The notes beneath the pieces were generated by a model that ran no database searches, was not told where the DNA came from, and saw nothing but the letters and a program-made list of their open reading frames with translations. The position numbers were made by a program, and so were the translations under genes. Shown here one piece after another: positions 33,425 through 44,344 of a stretch of DNA of 64,000 nt (the first letter of the stretch is position 1; every line of letters begins with the position of its first letter). The stretch is from Papaver somniferum (Eukaryota; Streptophyta; Magnoliopsida; Ranunculales; Papaveraceae). The stretch lies in NCBI RefSeq assembly GCF_003573695.1, contig NC_039362.1, positions 6,796,088 through 6,860,087 of the forward strand. Reading direction: 5' to 3'.

Positions 33425-34430
33425 GGTCTCAATGGAAACAGTAAAACTACCTCCAAACAAATTTGCAAATGTTACCAGTAATTTGATCTATGAATCAGAA
33501 AACTACTTACTATCCCAGGTCCACAAATTGGTCTCAGAACATGAGCCAAATTTACCTGAACACGCATCAATCAAAGAACCCAGCAATGTGGCGAAGCTCG
33601 AAGTGTACCAAGTGCTGGAGCTGAAATCGAAGGAACCTGCATTTTCCAGGAAAAATTGATATGTCCTAAATCTATTTCTCTTTTCAGCACCACATAGCGG
33701 GATCCATATTCCTCTATCTGTACCTTACAGATTCCCCTCACAAAACCAGAGAAAGCCAACATATCCTCTCTTGTTTTCTGTCTTGATCTGAGCTTACGAA
33801 CGAGATCGTGGGTTGTCACATTAGCCTGCTGCAACAGAGCAGCCTTAATTTGTGATTTCTGCTAGTGACAATGAACGTCTTGAAGGCTTGGGAGATTCAG
33901 TAATACTTTCTGATGCAGCTGCAGACCCAATTCGTTTTCCAAATAGTGACCAGTACCACCAACTGCACCATCACCAGATGATTTTTCCTTTGTTTCATCA
34001 GCTGCTAGTGATATGGATGTGGTTAGAGGAATTAATGCTGCAATTTCTGCAGAAGGCTCTTTCTGTGAGTTGCTGTCATCAATAGGCTCTTCGATCAGAA
34101 TTGCATCCTTTTGCTCTGGAGCCTTGACAACTGACAATTCCGTGCCACGACTAAAAGGCAGCAAACGACCGCCGCATCTCTTAAAGAAACTGTGTGTTTC
34201 CATGAGCAGAGGAGAAATCTTAGTTTCCAAGGTGAAAAGTCTCCCTTTTCCCGTATTCAACCCATGATTTGCTAAGACCAATTGCTGCTCACCCTCGACA
34301 ACTTGTTCGAGGTGCTTGCCTTCTTCACCTGGAAACTTATCTTGTTGTGCTGCACTCGAGTCTGCGGCTTCATCTTCAGCTTCCACTAGTACCCATGTAA
34401 GTTCACTTTCTGGCGAATCTCCCAAGCCTG
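33425..34430 (-). pseudogene. Decayed reverse-strand gene fragment, unidentified
   Basis: Reverse-strand frames at 34425-33862 and 33834-33571 read as one disrupted protein. A stretch with WVLVEAEDEAADSS and a mostly polar region comes first. It shifts to a frame reading SESITESPKPSRRSLSLAEI at about 33920-33860. After another indel it gives LVRKLRSRQKTREDMLAFSG and FVRGICKVQIEEYGSR (33820-33690). A TTTTCCTGGAAAATGCAG acceptor-like site near 33640 precedes a last piece with LLGSLIDACSGKFGSCSE and LVTFANLFGGSFTVSIE (to 33425), broken by two stops. The amino-acid character is clearly protein-like, but I do not recognise the family. Exon-like boundaries suggest a genomic copy rather than a processed one. 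Confidence 0.5.
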
Positions 34431-34440
34431 CTGCGAATCC

Positions 34441-34728
34441 TTATATATATGCTTACATATTGGTGGCCAGGAAAAAAAAAAAAAAATCAACTCAACTCAA
34501 TACACTGCTGCGAATCCTTCCTATTATATTATGCTTACATATTTCTACCGATTGTATCTTGTTTTTCCACAAGAACAATGAAAAAACGGTCAGCACCACT
34601 CTTCTCTAGGTTCAACTATAATAAGTATACCTAAGTTCTCCGTGCTAATATTTATAGTTTAATAATCTAGTGTTGTATTAATTTGATGTAGGTTCAATTT
34701 TGTTATATATATTTATTCATATGACTAA
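34441..34728. other. AT-rich intergenic sequence
   Basis: No gene seen. The stretch TTGGTGGCC...poly(A)...CTGCGAATCCTTCC (34461-34525) resembles 40577-40625 (TTGGTGGCCC...poly(A)...CTGCTACGAATCATTCC), so both belong to an unnamed repeat family. Confidence 0.5.
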
Positions 34729-34755
34729 CTAGGTATCACCCGGCCTACGGCCGGG
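34729..34755 (-). mobile_element. Helitron-type 3' terminus
   Basis: Read on the reverse strand: a 7-bp hairpin CCCGGCC/GGCCGGG with a 3-base loop, then TGATAC, then CTAG followed by T. This is the same build as 13513-13542 and fits a Helitron 3' end with the body to the right. The subterminal sequence (GGGCTCAACC...CGTTAT) recurs at 39534-39555. The 5' end was not found. Confidence 0.6.
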
Positions 34756-37014
34756 CTCAACCTCCCGTTATAAGCATCTTCTTCGGTTTAAGACAAAAAA
34801 GACTTGTGTAGTCAAAAATTGGTGCCATTTATTTTCTTACTTGGTGCCATTTATTTTCTTACTAATATCTCTTATATGGTGCTTACGGTCTTAAACCAAA
34901 AGCTATAGAATAAAAAAGAACAGAGAACAGAAGAATCTAGAGAAGAGTAATATAGCACTCTCCCCATAAACGATCCCGACATGGTTTGGACTTGGGATCA
35001 AGATTGAGTAAGTGTTTAGATTAAGATTAGATGCAGATGGGCCATGTCATAATATTTGTCCGGTGTGTCTGTTCTTTAAGTAAAATAGTCCTATGAGATG
35101 CTGCACACTAAATATATATCTATCACGATATAGGGATCGTTAACGTTTGGTGGAAATTAGCTCAACATATTTGTTTGGTTAACAAATATTTAAAAATCGG
35201 ACGCCGATTTATATGAACACTCACGGTTAGTTGTTTCACTTGGTTTGATTGGATCGTGTATGTGTTCAACGGTATTCTGAAGGTTCAAGACGGTATGCTC
35301 TCAGTTGTACGACCTATACGAACAACAAATAGTGCTCCACTTTGTTGACTTCAGGTTTTTATCAGAGTGTAGCTCGATTTTATGGCTGCCTTAATAAGTA
35401 CAATGGGTGCTTAAATTTCAGACGGCACCACGTAAATATTTTTGGTGTTAGTATATATATTCGCTTGATTTTAGGGATGGTAATATAATGTATATTTAGT
35501 CCCGGCCAAATAGTTATACATTCCCGTTGGTAATAGATATCAAGTGTGTCCGGATCAGGACTTGAACTTCCAGGGAAAATTATCATTTCGAGGAGATAGT
35601 ACCCATACATTAAATGGTTCTTACGCTGCACAACACATACATGAACCCAGTATGTAATTAAGAACTTAATCAAGCAGCATTATCACCATATCCAGATATT
35701 TTAAGGCCATCCAAAGTATAAATACTCGCCAGTAGTAATGGACATCATTTTGTCTTTCTATATGTCAAATTTAACCATCACAATTCAACAAAAAAGTTTC
35801 ATGTTTCTCTAACTCATTGCTCCTATCTCAAGCTTTTTTCTTTGGATCATTTGTGTAAGCTTTTCTTGCACTAAGTACAGATGTTTCTAGAATGGTTCTT
35901 AAATAAGAAGAGGATGGAGGCGCTGAGTTAACTATACAATATCCCCAATTTCATTGTGTATCCATGCGTAAGAAGAAGCCAAATAACCTGGAAGAAGAAA
36001 AAATCATAGAATATGTCCTATTACACCAATGAAACAAAAAAGTACTAATTAAATATCCCATGTACCAGTATATACGTGTAGGTGCACTACTTTGAATAAA
36101 CTGAATGTGATTAAAATGTTTAACGAAATTAGTCTTCTGTTTTTTTTCGTTTGGTTTATACGTAATTGATGAAGTACTGTAATGGTTTTTTTAATAAGCC
36201 AAGATGAGTTATAAGTGGACTTTTGTTTGAACGGAAGAGCCCTTAACAAACTGTCAAAATATTTCAGATGACAATGATAGGAGAAGCTCATGCTAAGAAG
36301 TTTAGGGTTGTGGGTTAACCTGGATGGTTAAGTGTAGTGTGGCTAAGGCGTTAAGCGGAAGGGTTATGTGTTATTGTTGAGATTAAGTGGTTAGATATGG
36401 TCTGGCCGAGGCTGGTAAGGTTATGTGTCATGGTTGAGGTTAAGTGGTTAGATGTGGTCGGGACGAGGCATATCTCTGTCGTCCAAATTTTGTAGAATCT
36501 TGACCGTCCTTTGTCCATCATAGACATCACCTTTCCTTAGAACATTGATTCAAATTCAATTTTTCACGTCAATGAATAATATATGATATTTTAATTTTAC
36601 TGTTATACGATATATAATTTTTTAGATGCTATCTACTATAAATTTGTTATTAACCTAATTACTCAAATACTATTATCAATTGTATTGTTATTCTCATTAT
36701 CCTTATTATTGTCGTCATTGGGTTGTTGATAACCCAGTTGGTACACTAAATCTTAATCTTCTAAATATAACTCTACATTCACGTAAAGATTGATATAATT
36801 TTTTATTTATTCATACAGGATCCGTATACTATATCTTTTTAAATATTGACGTTGGTAATTTAATATGATCTAAATCTAAGTCGACATAAAATTTTAATAT
36901 ATCCTGATTTTTTTTTGAAGCAAAATAATAATATATCCTGATAGTATATAATTATTGTTATTATCAATTATTTGTATAATTATTAATTATTATCTAATTA
37001 ATTATTCAATAATC
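34756..37014. other. Non-coding, possibly Helitron body
   Basis: No coding frame is convincing. Two local repeats are present: a perfect 22-bp tandem pair (TTGGTGCCATTTATTTTCTT..., 34819-34862) and two imperfect copies of about 57 bp at 36362-36419 and 36420-36474 (GGTTATGTGT...GAGRTTAAGTGGTTAGAT). The rest is AT-rich and unassigned. Confidence 0.45.
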
Positions 37015-37090
37015 ATTATTACATGAAACTAGTTGGAAGCCTAACAAGCTAAGCTCCAACGACATACTACCACATTAATTGAACAAGTTA
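37015..37090 (-). mobile_element. SINE fragment, same family as 13698-14035
   Basis: The reverse complement of 13910-13985 matches here almost base for base across 75 bases, including CTCCAACGACATACTA. Only the 3' body is present; the tRNA-like head with the A and B boxes is missing. Confidence 0.75.
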
Positions 37091-38414
37091 TTATGCTTGC
37101 GTACCATATTATTATCTAATTAACATATTAAATTATTGTGTTATCTTAAAAGTAATATAAGATTCATGGTTGCTCTCGAGATCAATTTCTATTCAATGTA
37201 ATTTCATTTAATTACCATTTTATGACTAACTCGTGATGTATTTTATAAGAACTACTCGGTTAAAGACTAATAAATATATATACATTATTATTATTATTAT
37301 TCTTGTTGATTGTCCAATTATTACACTAAATGTTGACCAGTTGATAATGACTATTAATATTTCTAAACGTAATTGTCTATGTTCATATTGCCAACTATTT
37401 TTAGTTTCTTTGTGTATATACTCTATTAACCTCGAAAATGATTATATATGGATTCATCTACATCTAAATTTTTTTTAGTACTAAATAGTATACCTACTTT
37501 CATATACTATAATCAAGCACAAAACAAGTATACATAAATTATTCACACATAGGCACATCACAAACATACAATTCCGTTTTACAATGGGAACACAAATATC
37601 AAAAATTAATCCGAGAAAAAGTTAAGCAATTTCTGGATAATCAAATTATCCACTCTGACCAGAACTTAAAATTATAATTTTTCACAAATTCGAGTTCTAT
37701 AAGATTTTAGATAGTAATTATTATCGTTACTTCTGAGTATACTAATTATTTCAAAACAAATTCACTTATGTAATAATTAGAGAATTTTAAACACCATTTT
37801 AAGATGCGACTATGAAAATCGACATAACTTTGTGTATTCTTTACTATGAAGATCTGAATTTGTTTGGAATTTAGATTTTGGTACACTAATTTACTTTCTA
37901 ACTGATGATTATATGTGAGTTCTTCACACTAGTGTCTAGTTCAATAGATAAAAGGTTTTATGTATATGTAAAGGTACTCAAACTTTTAAATGAATTTAGA
38001 ATCTATTAGAATTACTAATCTAACTATTTGACGGTTTTGGATTGACTACATGCTCATAATTTTAAACTAGCCCCTCCCTAATCTCTATCAGTTTCTAAAC
38101 TATATCGTACCTAGTTTTAACTTTAAAATTTTACTTCATACAATATACACACATCAGGAAAACGAATCAATCAGATAAATATTTTAATTCTTGATAGCTT
38201 TTAGTGATTAAGATTTATCTCACAACTCAATTCAGTTCTAAACTAATCTAGTTATTTATCTGGCACTAAGAATTATCTACCATTTCCCATGTAAGATCTA
38301 ATAGTGAGCTCAAAATTATACCATTAAATCTGTATTAGTAAATATTAAACGAATTCAGTTCACCACTTGATACTAACTATCATCTATTGTTTCCCATGTA
38401 AGATCTAATAGTGA
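37091..38414. other. AT-rich sequence, probable retroelement leader at its right end
   Basis: No gene seen; 37278-37295 holds an ATT microsatellite. The right part (to 38414) adjoins a reverse-strand primer-binding site, so it is expected to be the untranslated leader of a truncated LTR element. Within it, TTTCCCATGTAAGATCTAAT plus AGTGAGCTC occurs twice (38286 and 38391), 105 bases apart. No gag or pol coding is recognisable. Confidence 0.4.
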
Positions 38415-38426
38415 GCTCTGATACCA
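38415..38426 (-). other. Primer-binding site for initiator Met-tRNA
   Basis: GCTCTGATACCA on the plus strand is TGGTATCAGAGC on the reverse strand, complementary to the 3' end of plant initiator methionine tRNA. It lies three bases from the end of the LTR at 38430-38886, which fixes that LTR as a 5' LTR in reverse orientation. Confidence 0.75.
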
Positions 38427-38429
38427 ACT

Positions 38430-38886
38430 TGTGACGCCCCAAATACTAATTATGCTTAGCTGATAGAGTGACAACCTGATTTGAAGCATCAAACCTAGTT
38501 TACTGATCCTAAGAATCATAATTACATAATCTGATTCCAAAAAAACAATCCCTCTGATATTAGATAAGTGAAAATATCTCGAGTGATATGAATATAATAA
38601 TGTGTTGTGTTACAGATTAACAAAACAATACGCACATAAAAGATAAACAATATGAACTGAAGATGTTTGTTATCTTTTATCTACGTATTGTTTTGTTAAT
38701 CTGTAACACAACACATTATTATACTCATATCACTCGAGAGATTTTCACTTATCTAATATCAGATGGATTGTTTTTTTGGAATCAGATTATGTAATTATGA
38801 TTCTTAGGATCAGTAAACTTGGTTTGATGCTTCAAATCAGGTTGTAACTCTATCAGCTAAGAAGGATTAATATTCGGGGTGTCACA
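38430..38886 (-). repeat. Palindromic LTR (fold-back), 457 bp
   Basis: Begins TGTGACGCCCC and ends GGGGTGTCACA. The two halves (38430-38655 and 38662-38886) are reverse complements with only scattered mismatches over about 220 bases, separated by a few bases. The whole LTR could fold into one long hairpin. The TG...CA ends and the adjacent primer-binding site show that it is an LTR of a reverse-strand element whose interior lies to the left; no second LTR is visible. It interrupts a zinc-finger exon at 38887. Confidence 0.75.
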
Positions 38887-39114
38887 ATGATGCACACAAT
38901 TTGCCTCAGGACATACATAGACCCTCTTATTACTTATTTCTTCCTTGTTTCTTGGTTTCAAATTCCAAGGAAAATTGTGTCCTCTTATGTGTAATTGGAG
39001 ATTTTGTTCTCTTTGGAAACCTCTGTTACATATCTCACATACAAATCTGTTAGTTGCCATGTTAAAACAACCGCAACTACAATTATCATGTATCAACCTG
39101 TTTGCTTCAACCAT
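38887..39114 (-). pseudogene. INDETERMINATE-DOMAIN zinc-finger fragment (fingers 1-2)
   Basis: The reverse frame reads NRFVCEICNRGFQREQNLQL then HIRGHNFPWNL, the hallmark first C2H2 finger of plant IDD transcription factors. VYVCPEANCVHH, the start of the second finger, follows. At exactly this point the frame enters the LTR at 38886, so the rest of the protein is cut off. IDD proteins are nuclear DNA-binding regulators; this fragment lacks the remaining fingers and the whole C-terminus. The upstream sequence has no clear start region (an ATG at 39112 is available), so it may be a captured exon. Confidence 0.85.
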
Positions 39115-40120
39115 AATTGCTCAAGTAGTGCTTCAAACAACTTTTTCTTATTCCTAAAATCTTTTCTTTATTTTTTACCTCAAAATGTTTGGTGGTTAAG
39201 TAATTCATAAAGTGCAGTAGTGCCTATTTCCACTACTACTTAATGCATATAAAGGTTGTTGGACAAAACCAATGAACCCACAAAATTATTTGTGTTTCTA
39301 GAAATGTGTACCTAAAAGCCACTTTTAAATGGAATGCTAGAAAGAAAATGCTCTTTTGAGTTAAAAGACTTACCTCGTGTTTAATGGACAGGTTTGACAA
39401 AACTTCAGACCGATTTGGTCTTGCAAAATGTGTATGTACCTGCAATATCAGCTTCAGAATTGGTAATAGACGGAAATAAACCACTTTCCATTATCGGGTA
39501 TGTACCTGCAATAAACTATGCTAGTTTATTGCCCGGGCTCAACCGCTGTTATGACGGCATTTCTCCTTGTTAAACTAAAATCATGTTGTGTTGAAGCAGT
39601 GAGGGTGTGTATGTAAGATCTACTTGAGTTTCGTCATTTCTGGATCTGATACATCTTGTTATTTAAGGTGGTGGGTAGTGTTTGTGGTTATGAAATAACG
39701 TTTTGCAACGGTGTGGCACTGCTGCTACAGTAGTATTTAGCATGGTAGTTCTATAGTATTATGGAAAGAAAAGGAAAGAAATATGTACGTGTTTGATTTT
39801 TCTTACTAATGTTAGTTTGTGTTTCTTATTATTCGAGATAGGCGGCTTGTGATTTATGAATATAAGTCATGTTTCTGTTTTCCTACTTAATACATGTTTA
39901 TTCAAAAGTTACACTCAATGCATTAACAGTGAGGCTGAACTCATGTACACCTGACAACTACCCCTGTATATAACATGAGGTTCTGTCAGCAGAAATATTT
40001 TCAGTACAAAAGAAAATTTGAAATAGACACTGCAGAGAGTACTGAACTGGTAAATCTGTCGAGTCCACAAAAAACTTTAAATTTTCAATTTTAACATGCT
40101 CATTTATTCAAAAAAATTTC
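39115..40120. other. Non-coding; third Helitron-like end
   Basis: No gene seen; the reverse frame 39236-39484 has no features. At 39510-39530 AATAAACTA/TAGTTTATT forms a perfect 9-bp hairpin overlapping a CTAG. It is followed by GCCCGGGCTCAACC...GTTAT (39531-39552), which resembles the subterminal part of the Helitron end at 34729. The expected GC hairpin is degenerate, so this is a weaker candidate. Confidence 0.4.
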
Positions 40121-40324
40121 TCAAGCAGAAGTATTGTTTTTGTTGCATCTTCTAGAATGAGCTTTCAAATCAGTTTCAACAGCATATTTTCTTGGACATT
40201 TCTGACACGTCCATTTCTTCTTACAATTTTTTTTACATAAATGCTTCTTGATCCCGGTGATGTCTCCAAGTGCTCTGGATCTTCTTGATCCCAGTGATGT
40301 CTCCAATCGCTCTGGATTCTTCAA
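40121..40324 (-). pseudogene. INDETERMINATE-DOMAIN zinc-finger fragment (fingers 2-4)
   Basis: The reverse frame gives SRALGDITGIKKHLCKKN, then KKWTCQKCPRKYAVETD and LKAHSRRC, the part of the IDD domain that normally follows the VHH sequence found at 38887-39114. It therefore lies upstream of the piece it should follow. A 38-bp tandem duplication (ESRAIGDITGIKK read again as SRALGDITGIKK) sits at its start (about 40240-40315) and shifts the frame. It ends in a stop after NKNNTSA; the conserved GTREY-CDCGTLFSR end is missing. Confidence 0.8.
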
Positions 40325-40881
40325 TTAGAGGTAGATTTAGGTCGATTTTCAATTTATCTGCCATTGTAGGAGAAGATTTTCAACTTGAAGAAGAGAATTC
40401 TTCTGTATGTAGGTTTGCAAGAAAAAATATATATAGGTTTTTGCAACAAATCATCAAGGTAGTGGTTCTATAAAGGTAGGTTTTTGCAGTCAATGTGTAG
40501 TATTATTATCTTATGGATCGTTCCCCTCTAGGACGATTTGTATGACTACAATTTATTTTTCCTAAATATCAACATTATTGGTGGCCCAAAAAAAAAAAAA
40601 CAAACTGCTACGAATCATTCCTTGCATTTAGCTATTATATGATAAAATAACCCTTCCAAAAAAAAAATTCAAAGAACCTGATGAAACTAATTAATTTCGG
40701 TTTCATCTTAAAATTTGATGAAAACAATTTTGTTTGGGGTTTTTGTATCAATTTTTATAAATTTGTAGTTTTTGTATCAATTTTGTTTAATATGGAGTTT
40801 GAATAGATCCGAGCATTTGAACAGAGTTTTTGTACTCCAAAATCGGTCAACTTGGTGTTTTATTACTAGTTCTAATATAAT
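40325..40881. other. AT-rich intergenic sequence
   Basis: No gene seen. It contains the TTGGTGGCCC/poly(A)/GAATCATTCC repeat shared with 34461-34525. Confidence 0.5.
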
Positions 40882-40886
40882 AAATC

Positions 40887-41055
40887 TGTTGGAGGGAAAA
40901 ACAGAGAGAAAACCAAGGATATAAGAAACGACAAGTGAGATTCTGTAGATGGACAACAACAATATTACATAGCAGAGTATGTTTTATATACAACCATGGG
41001 AAAACCCTAACTACCTAGTTGGGCCGCATATATATGGGGCATAGGCCCTACAACA
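40887..41055 (-). repeat. 3' LTR of the short-LTR copia element
   Basis: A 169-bp repeat, TGTTGGAGGG to CTACAACA on the plus strand, preceded by the target duplication AAATC. It differs from its partner at scattered positions. Confidence 0.85.
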
Positions 41056-41154
41056 CTCCCCCTTGTGCGGTCCAATGGAATTTCATATGCAGTGCTTCGA
41101 ATGTAATTCTTCAAATGTAGTCCTCTCCTTGATGACTTGTGCCGAAATCAATTG

Positions 41155-42000
41155 TCTCATTAAAACTTTGACATGGAAAAACCTTGATACAACTCTTCAC
41201 ATGTACTTCACATGTTGTCTCTTACTTTACATGTAGTTTATCACATGCAATACGATCTTCACAGATCGATGAATCTAAGTTAATTGCCTCGTTAAAACTT
41301 CGCCAGGGAAACCCAAAGGGACAAAATCTGAACTAAAAGAAAAGAGTACAATAGTAAGCAAACTTAGAACATAGCTGGACTCGAATATGTTGCCTCATTA
41401 AAACCTTGACAAGGAAACCCCATTGTGGATAAAACCTTGACGAAGGAAAAAGAGTACAATGTGACAGATGCAAGTAAAGGTGATCAGTTGCAGATGATCA
41501 CTTTGTTCCGTTGACGTTGACTAGTTGCGTCACAACTCTTAAGGAAGAAAATCCTCGTGGGAAAGACAATAACCTTAGATGGGAAATTACATTCCCGGTG
41601 TTTGTTGTTGTCTCATTAAAAACCTTGCCGAGTAACAAAACCCTGTGGAAAAAAGCAACCTCGGTGAAGGAAAATAGTTCAACAAAACATTAGATGCTCC
41701 CCCTGATGTCAGATGATTTTCATTAGTCCAATGTAGTCAAAAGGATTTTATCACACTTTACTTTGGTGACTTGAATGTTTATAAGACCATGTTGTTGATT
41801 TTGTAAGTTACATTGCTTAACAGACTATTGTGTTTGGTTTCTTTGATTCAGATATTTTCAGTAATATCAACGACGATCTTTATGTCTTCAACGTTCAACA
41901 TACCTGATGTTTTTAGCGTTGTCTCGCTAAAAACCTTGTCGAGTAACAAAACCCTTTGGGAAAAAATATTCTCGATCGAAGGGAAAAAGAGTACAACACG
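41155..42000 (-). repeat. Five copies of a copia 3' non-coding motif
   Basis: Motifs of about 70 bases lie near 41155, 41285, 41390, 41605 and 41918. On the plus strand each shows CTCATTAAAA...CTTG, an AGGAAACCC or AACAAAACCC block, and (in most) GGAAAAAGAGTACAA. I know this motif as a recurrent feature between pol and the 3' LTR of many plant copia elements. CTCCCCCTGAT, a polypurine-tract complement, is also repeated at about 41697, 42047, 42064 and 42165. Confidence 0.7.
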
Positions 42001-42492
42001 GCTTCAATTCGAAGTAAAATATGTCGACATCATATCCTTGGATCCTCCCCCTGATGTCGGCATCTCCCCCTGATTACTTTCATAGTTGTTCCAGACATTT
42101 CCTTTAGTCATGTATTTTTTGAAACTGAATATTGGTAATAACTTAGAAAATAGTCTACCATATCTCCCCCTGATTACTTACGTTGGAGAAGAGATTATTG
42201 TTACTTCATAATCAACAACTTTTGGATTGCACTGTCATTAGCATTCTTTTTTATGTCTTTGCAGGGATAAAACAAATCTATGGAAATGGTTACTTTTAAG
42301 TACATGATTACATTCACTATACCATTCCAATGACGTTGCGTTGGCTCTGAGCTATATCAAGCTAACAAGTTCACTGAGGATGTAACATTTGGCCGAGTAC
42401 ATTATGTTAAGTACAATAATGCATCTATTATACTTAGATAAGGAAAGTTCATCTGTCGACAAAACTTCGTCATATTCCTTTAGACGAATTGG

Positions 42493-42702
42493 TCATTTAT
42501 GTACATTTGAAACTCGACTAATCATGGGAGTGCTAGCAGGATGCATGTCCTTGTTAAATTGCCTGACAATGAACATATACAAACTGGTGGAATAATATAC
42601 CACAAGATCAGTATTCGGTCGAGCTTTCCCCAGATTTTTCATCTCAAATTCGGATTTTAAATAGCTTTTAAGGTCTCCTATTACATCAAGAGTACCCATC
42701 AT
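42493..42702 (-). pseudogene. copia RT fragment
   Basis: The reverse frame reads VIGDLKSYLKSEFEMKNLGK, the post-catalytic region of copia reverse transcriptases. A degenerate continuation towards HPASTPM follows. No catalytic YVDD is readable in the same frame. Confidence 0.7.
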
Positions 42703-43849
42703 GCTTGTACCATCGACATAGATAGCTACAATTCCAAATAAGGAACTTTCTTGTGAATACTTAATTACAAATAACTTACTTGTCTATCCCCTCCAAATCA
42801 AATAGTCACTTAGACGGGTATACCACATCCGCCTGATTGCTTCAATCTATAAGTGAGCGTTTTATCTAACTATTAACGCACTCTGTGGTTTAGAGTCACT
42901 TGATTTGGGAAACAAAAGGCTATCAAGTACTTTTGTAAATATTTTCTATCTCTTGATTCTTTCAGAGATACGTAATAACCACATACATATGTTGCATTTC
43001 AAGTCCTTTTGAAATTACCAAGCTAACTAAGTAGCGGAACGCTATAACGTTCATTATAAGAGGAAAATTCCAGGGTTTGTGTGAAACCTCGCGCCACTAG
43101 ACGAGTCTTGATACTAGCTTTGAGACTTCATTATTCCCATCGTGCTCTATGACAAATAATCATGTATGTCCCATAGGGTTTACACTTGGTTAGTTAGCAC
43201 TACCACACCAAATACCCGTATATCTGCCAAAGAACTAAGTTCTACCTGGATTGTTAGGCCAAATATGATATTTCTTTGAAATTAATCAAAATAAAGCATT
43301 GTTCGATCTCATTGTGTTCTACTTCTGGAGCAACTATTTATGAATCATGATCCTTCCATTGACTCATGTGCATTCTCATAATCCGTCAGGATTTCATTTT
43401 TCTCTAGAATCATTTAAAACTTCGGAACGTCCTCCAGTTTGATTAATGGACATATTCAGAGACAATCTTATGAGATGATTTCTGATGATATAAATAAGTT
43501 GTGCCTTACTCACCTAATTCCTTTCTAGGAGAGGATTGATCGAACCAAGTGGTCTCTCCAACTTCCTTTATGGAGCCACGACCAACCACACTTCCACTGA
43601 GTGTAGTTGCAACACCTTAGTCTATAGTGTATATCCTTTATTGATAATTTGTAACCTTGCAGGTAGGTTTGCAGCCGGTATGTGTGATCTCATCACTTTA
43701 GCGACATCAATACACATTCTGAAAATCGATTTTTCTTTATCACTTCACATTTTACATTTGTGGAGTACAAGAATCAATATGAGACACAGTGGGAACACAC
43801 CACGAAAATTCCTGTCGTTCCCTTAGAAAATACTTTTTCTTATCTCCCC

Positions 43850-44344
43850 CTAACGACGGGAAGACTGTCTCATAAAAGTGATAACCCGCAAATCTAGCGG
43901 TAAGGGATCTCCTGCCAAAAGTTTTAAAATGCGGATAATTGTTGGGAACTCATTTCCAACATAACTACTTAACAGTTTTGAAGACGCATCATAGTATGAT
44001 GTGGATTCGTAAAGGAACATAGATAGTGCAACCAAAAATGCGTAAGAACACGATTGTCAGGCTTAAATCCAGTTACCAACTGGTACGCAGAAAAGGTTGA
44101 CTAATATTGGGTTCTAAAGACGAATTAAGTAAGATGCGTGTAATATTGCATATCCCCAAAACAATAAAAGATAGGTTGGTACGCATAACCTATTCCTTAG
44201 GCACCATGTGTAACCTTTGATGGTAGCCTCCGCGAGACCATTAGGTATAAGACGCTCTATATTGATCCTATTAAATATGCAATATTCATCAATTCCTTTT
44301 GATGTAAATTCTCTAGCATTAACAAGGGTGGTGAGCCTTTGCAC
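43850..44344 (-). pseudogene. copia integrase and linker fragments
   Basis: 44344-44114 contains AREFTSKGIDEYC, PNGLAEATIK and WGYAILHASYLIRL, the C-terminal part of the integrase core. 44035-43850 contains SSYVGNEFPTIIRILKLLAG, the GYxSxTIIRYLxPLTGD-type linker before RT. A shift and stops separate the two. These fix the element as copia on the reverse strand. Confidence 0.75.

Noticed and set aside
38430..38886. Simple fold-back MITE rather than an LTR
   Set aside because: The adjoining 12-base match to a Met-tRNA primer site and the TG...CA ends favour an LTR; no MITE-type target duplication is visible. The MITE alternative is not fully excluded.
39236..39484. 82-codon reverse frame between the zinc-finger fragments
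   Set aside because: No similarity to the missing part of the zinc-finger protein and no splice signals linking it.
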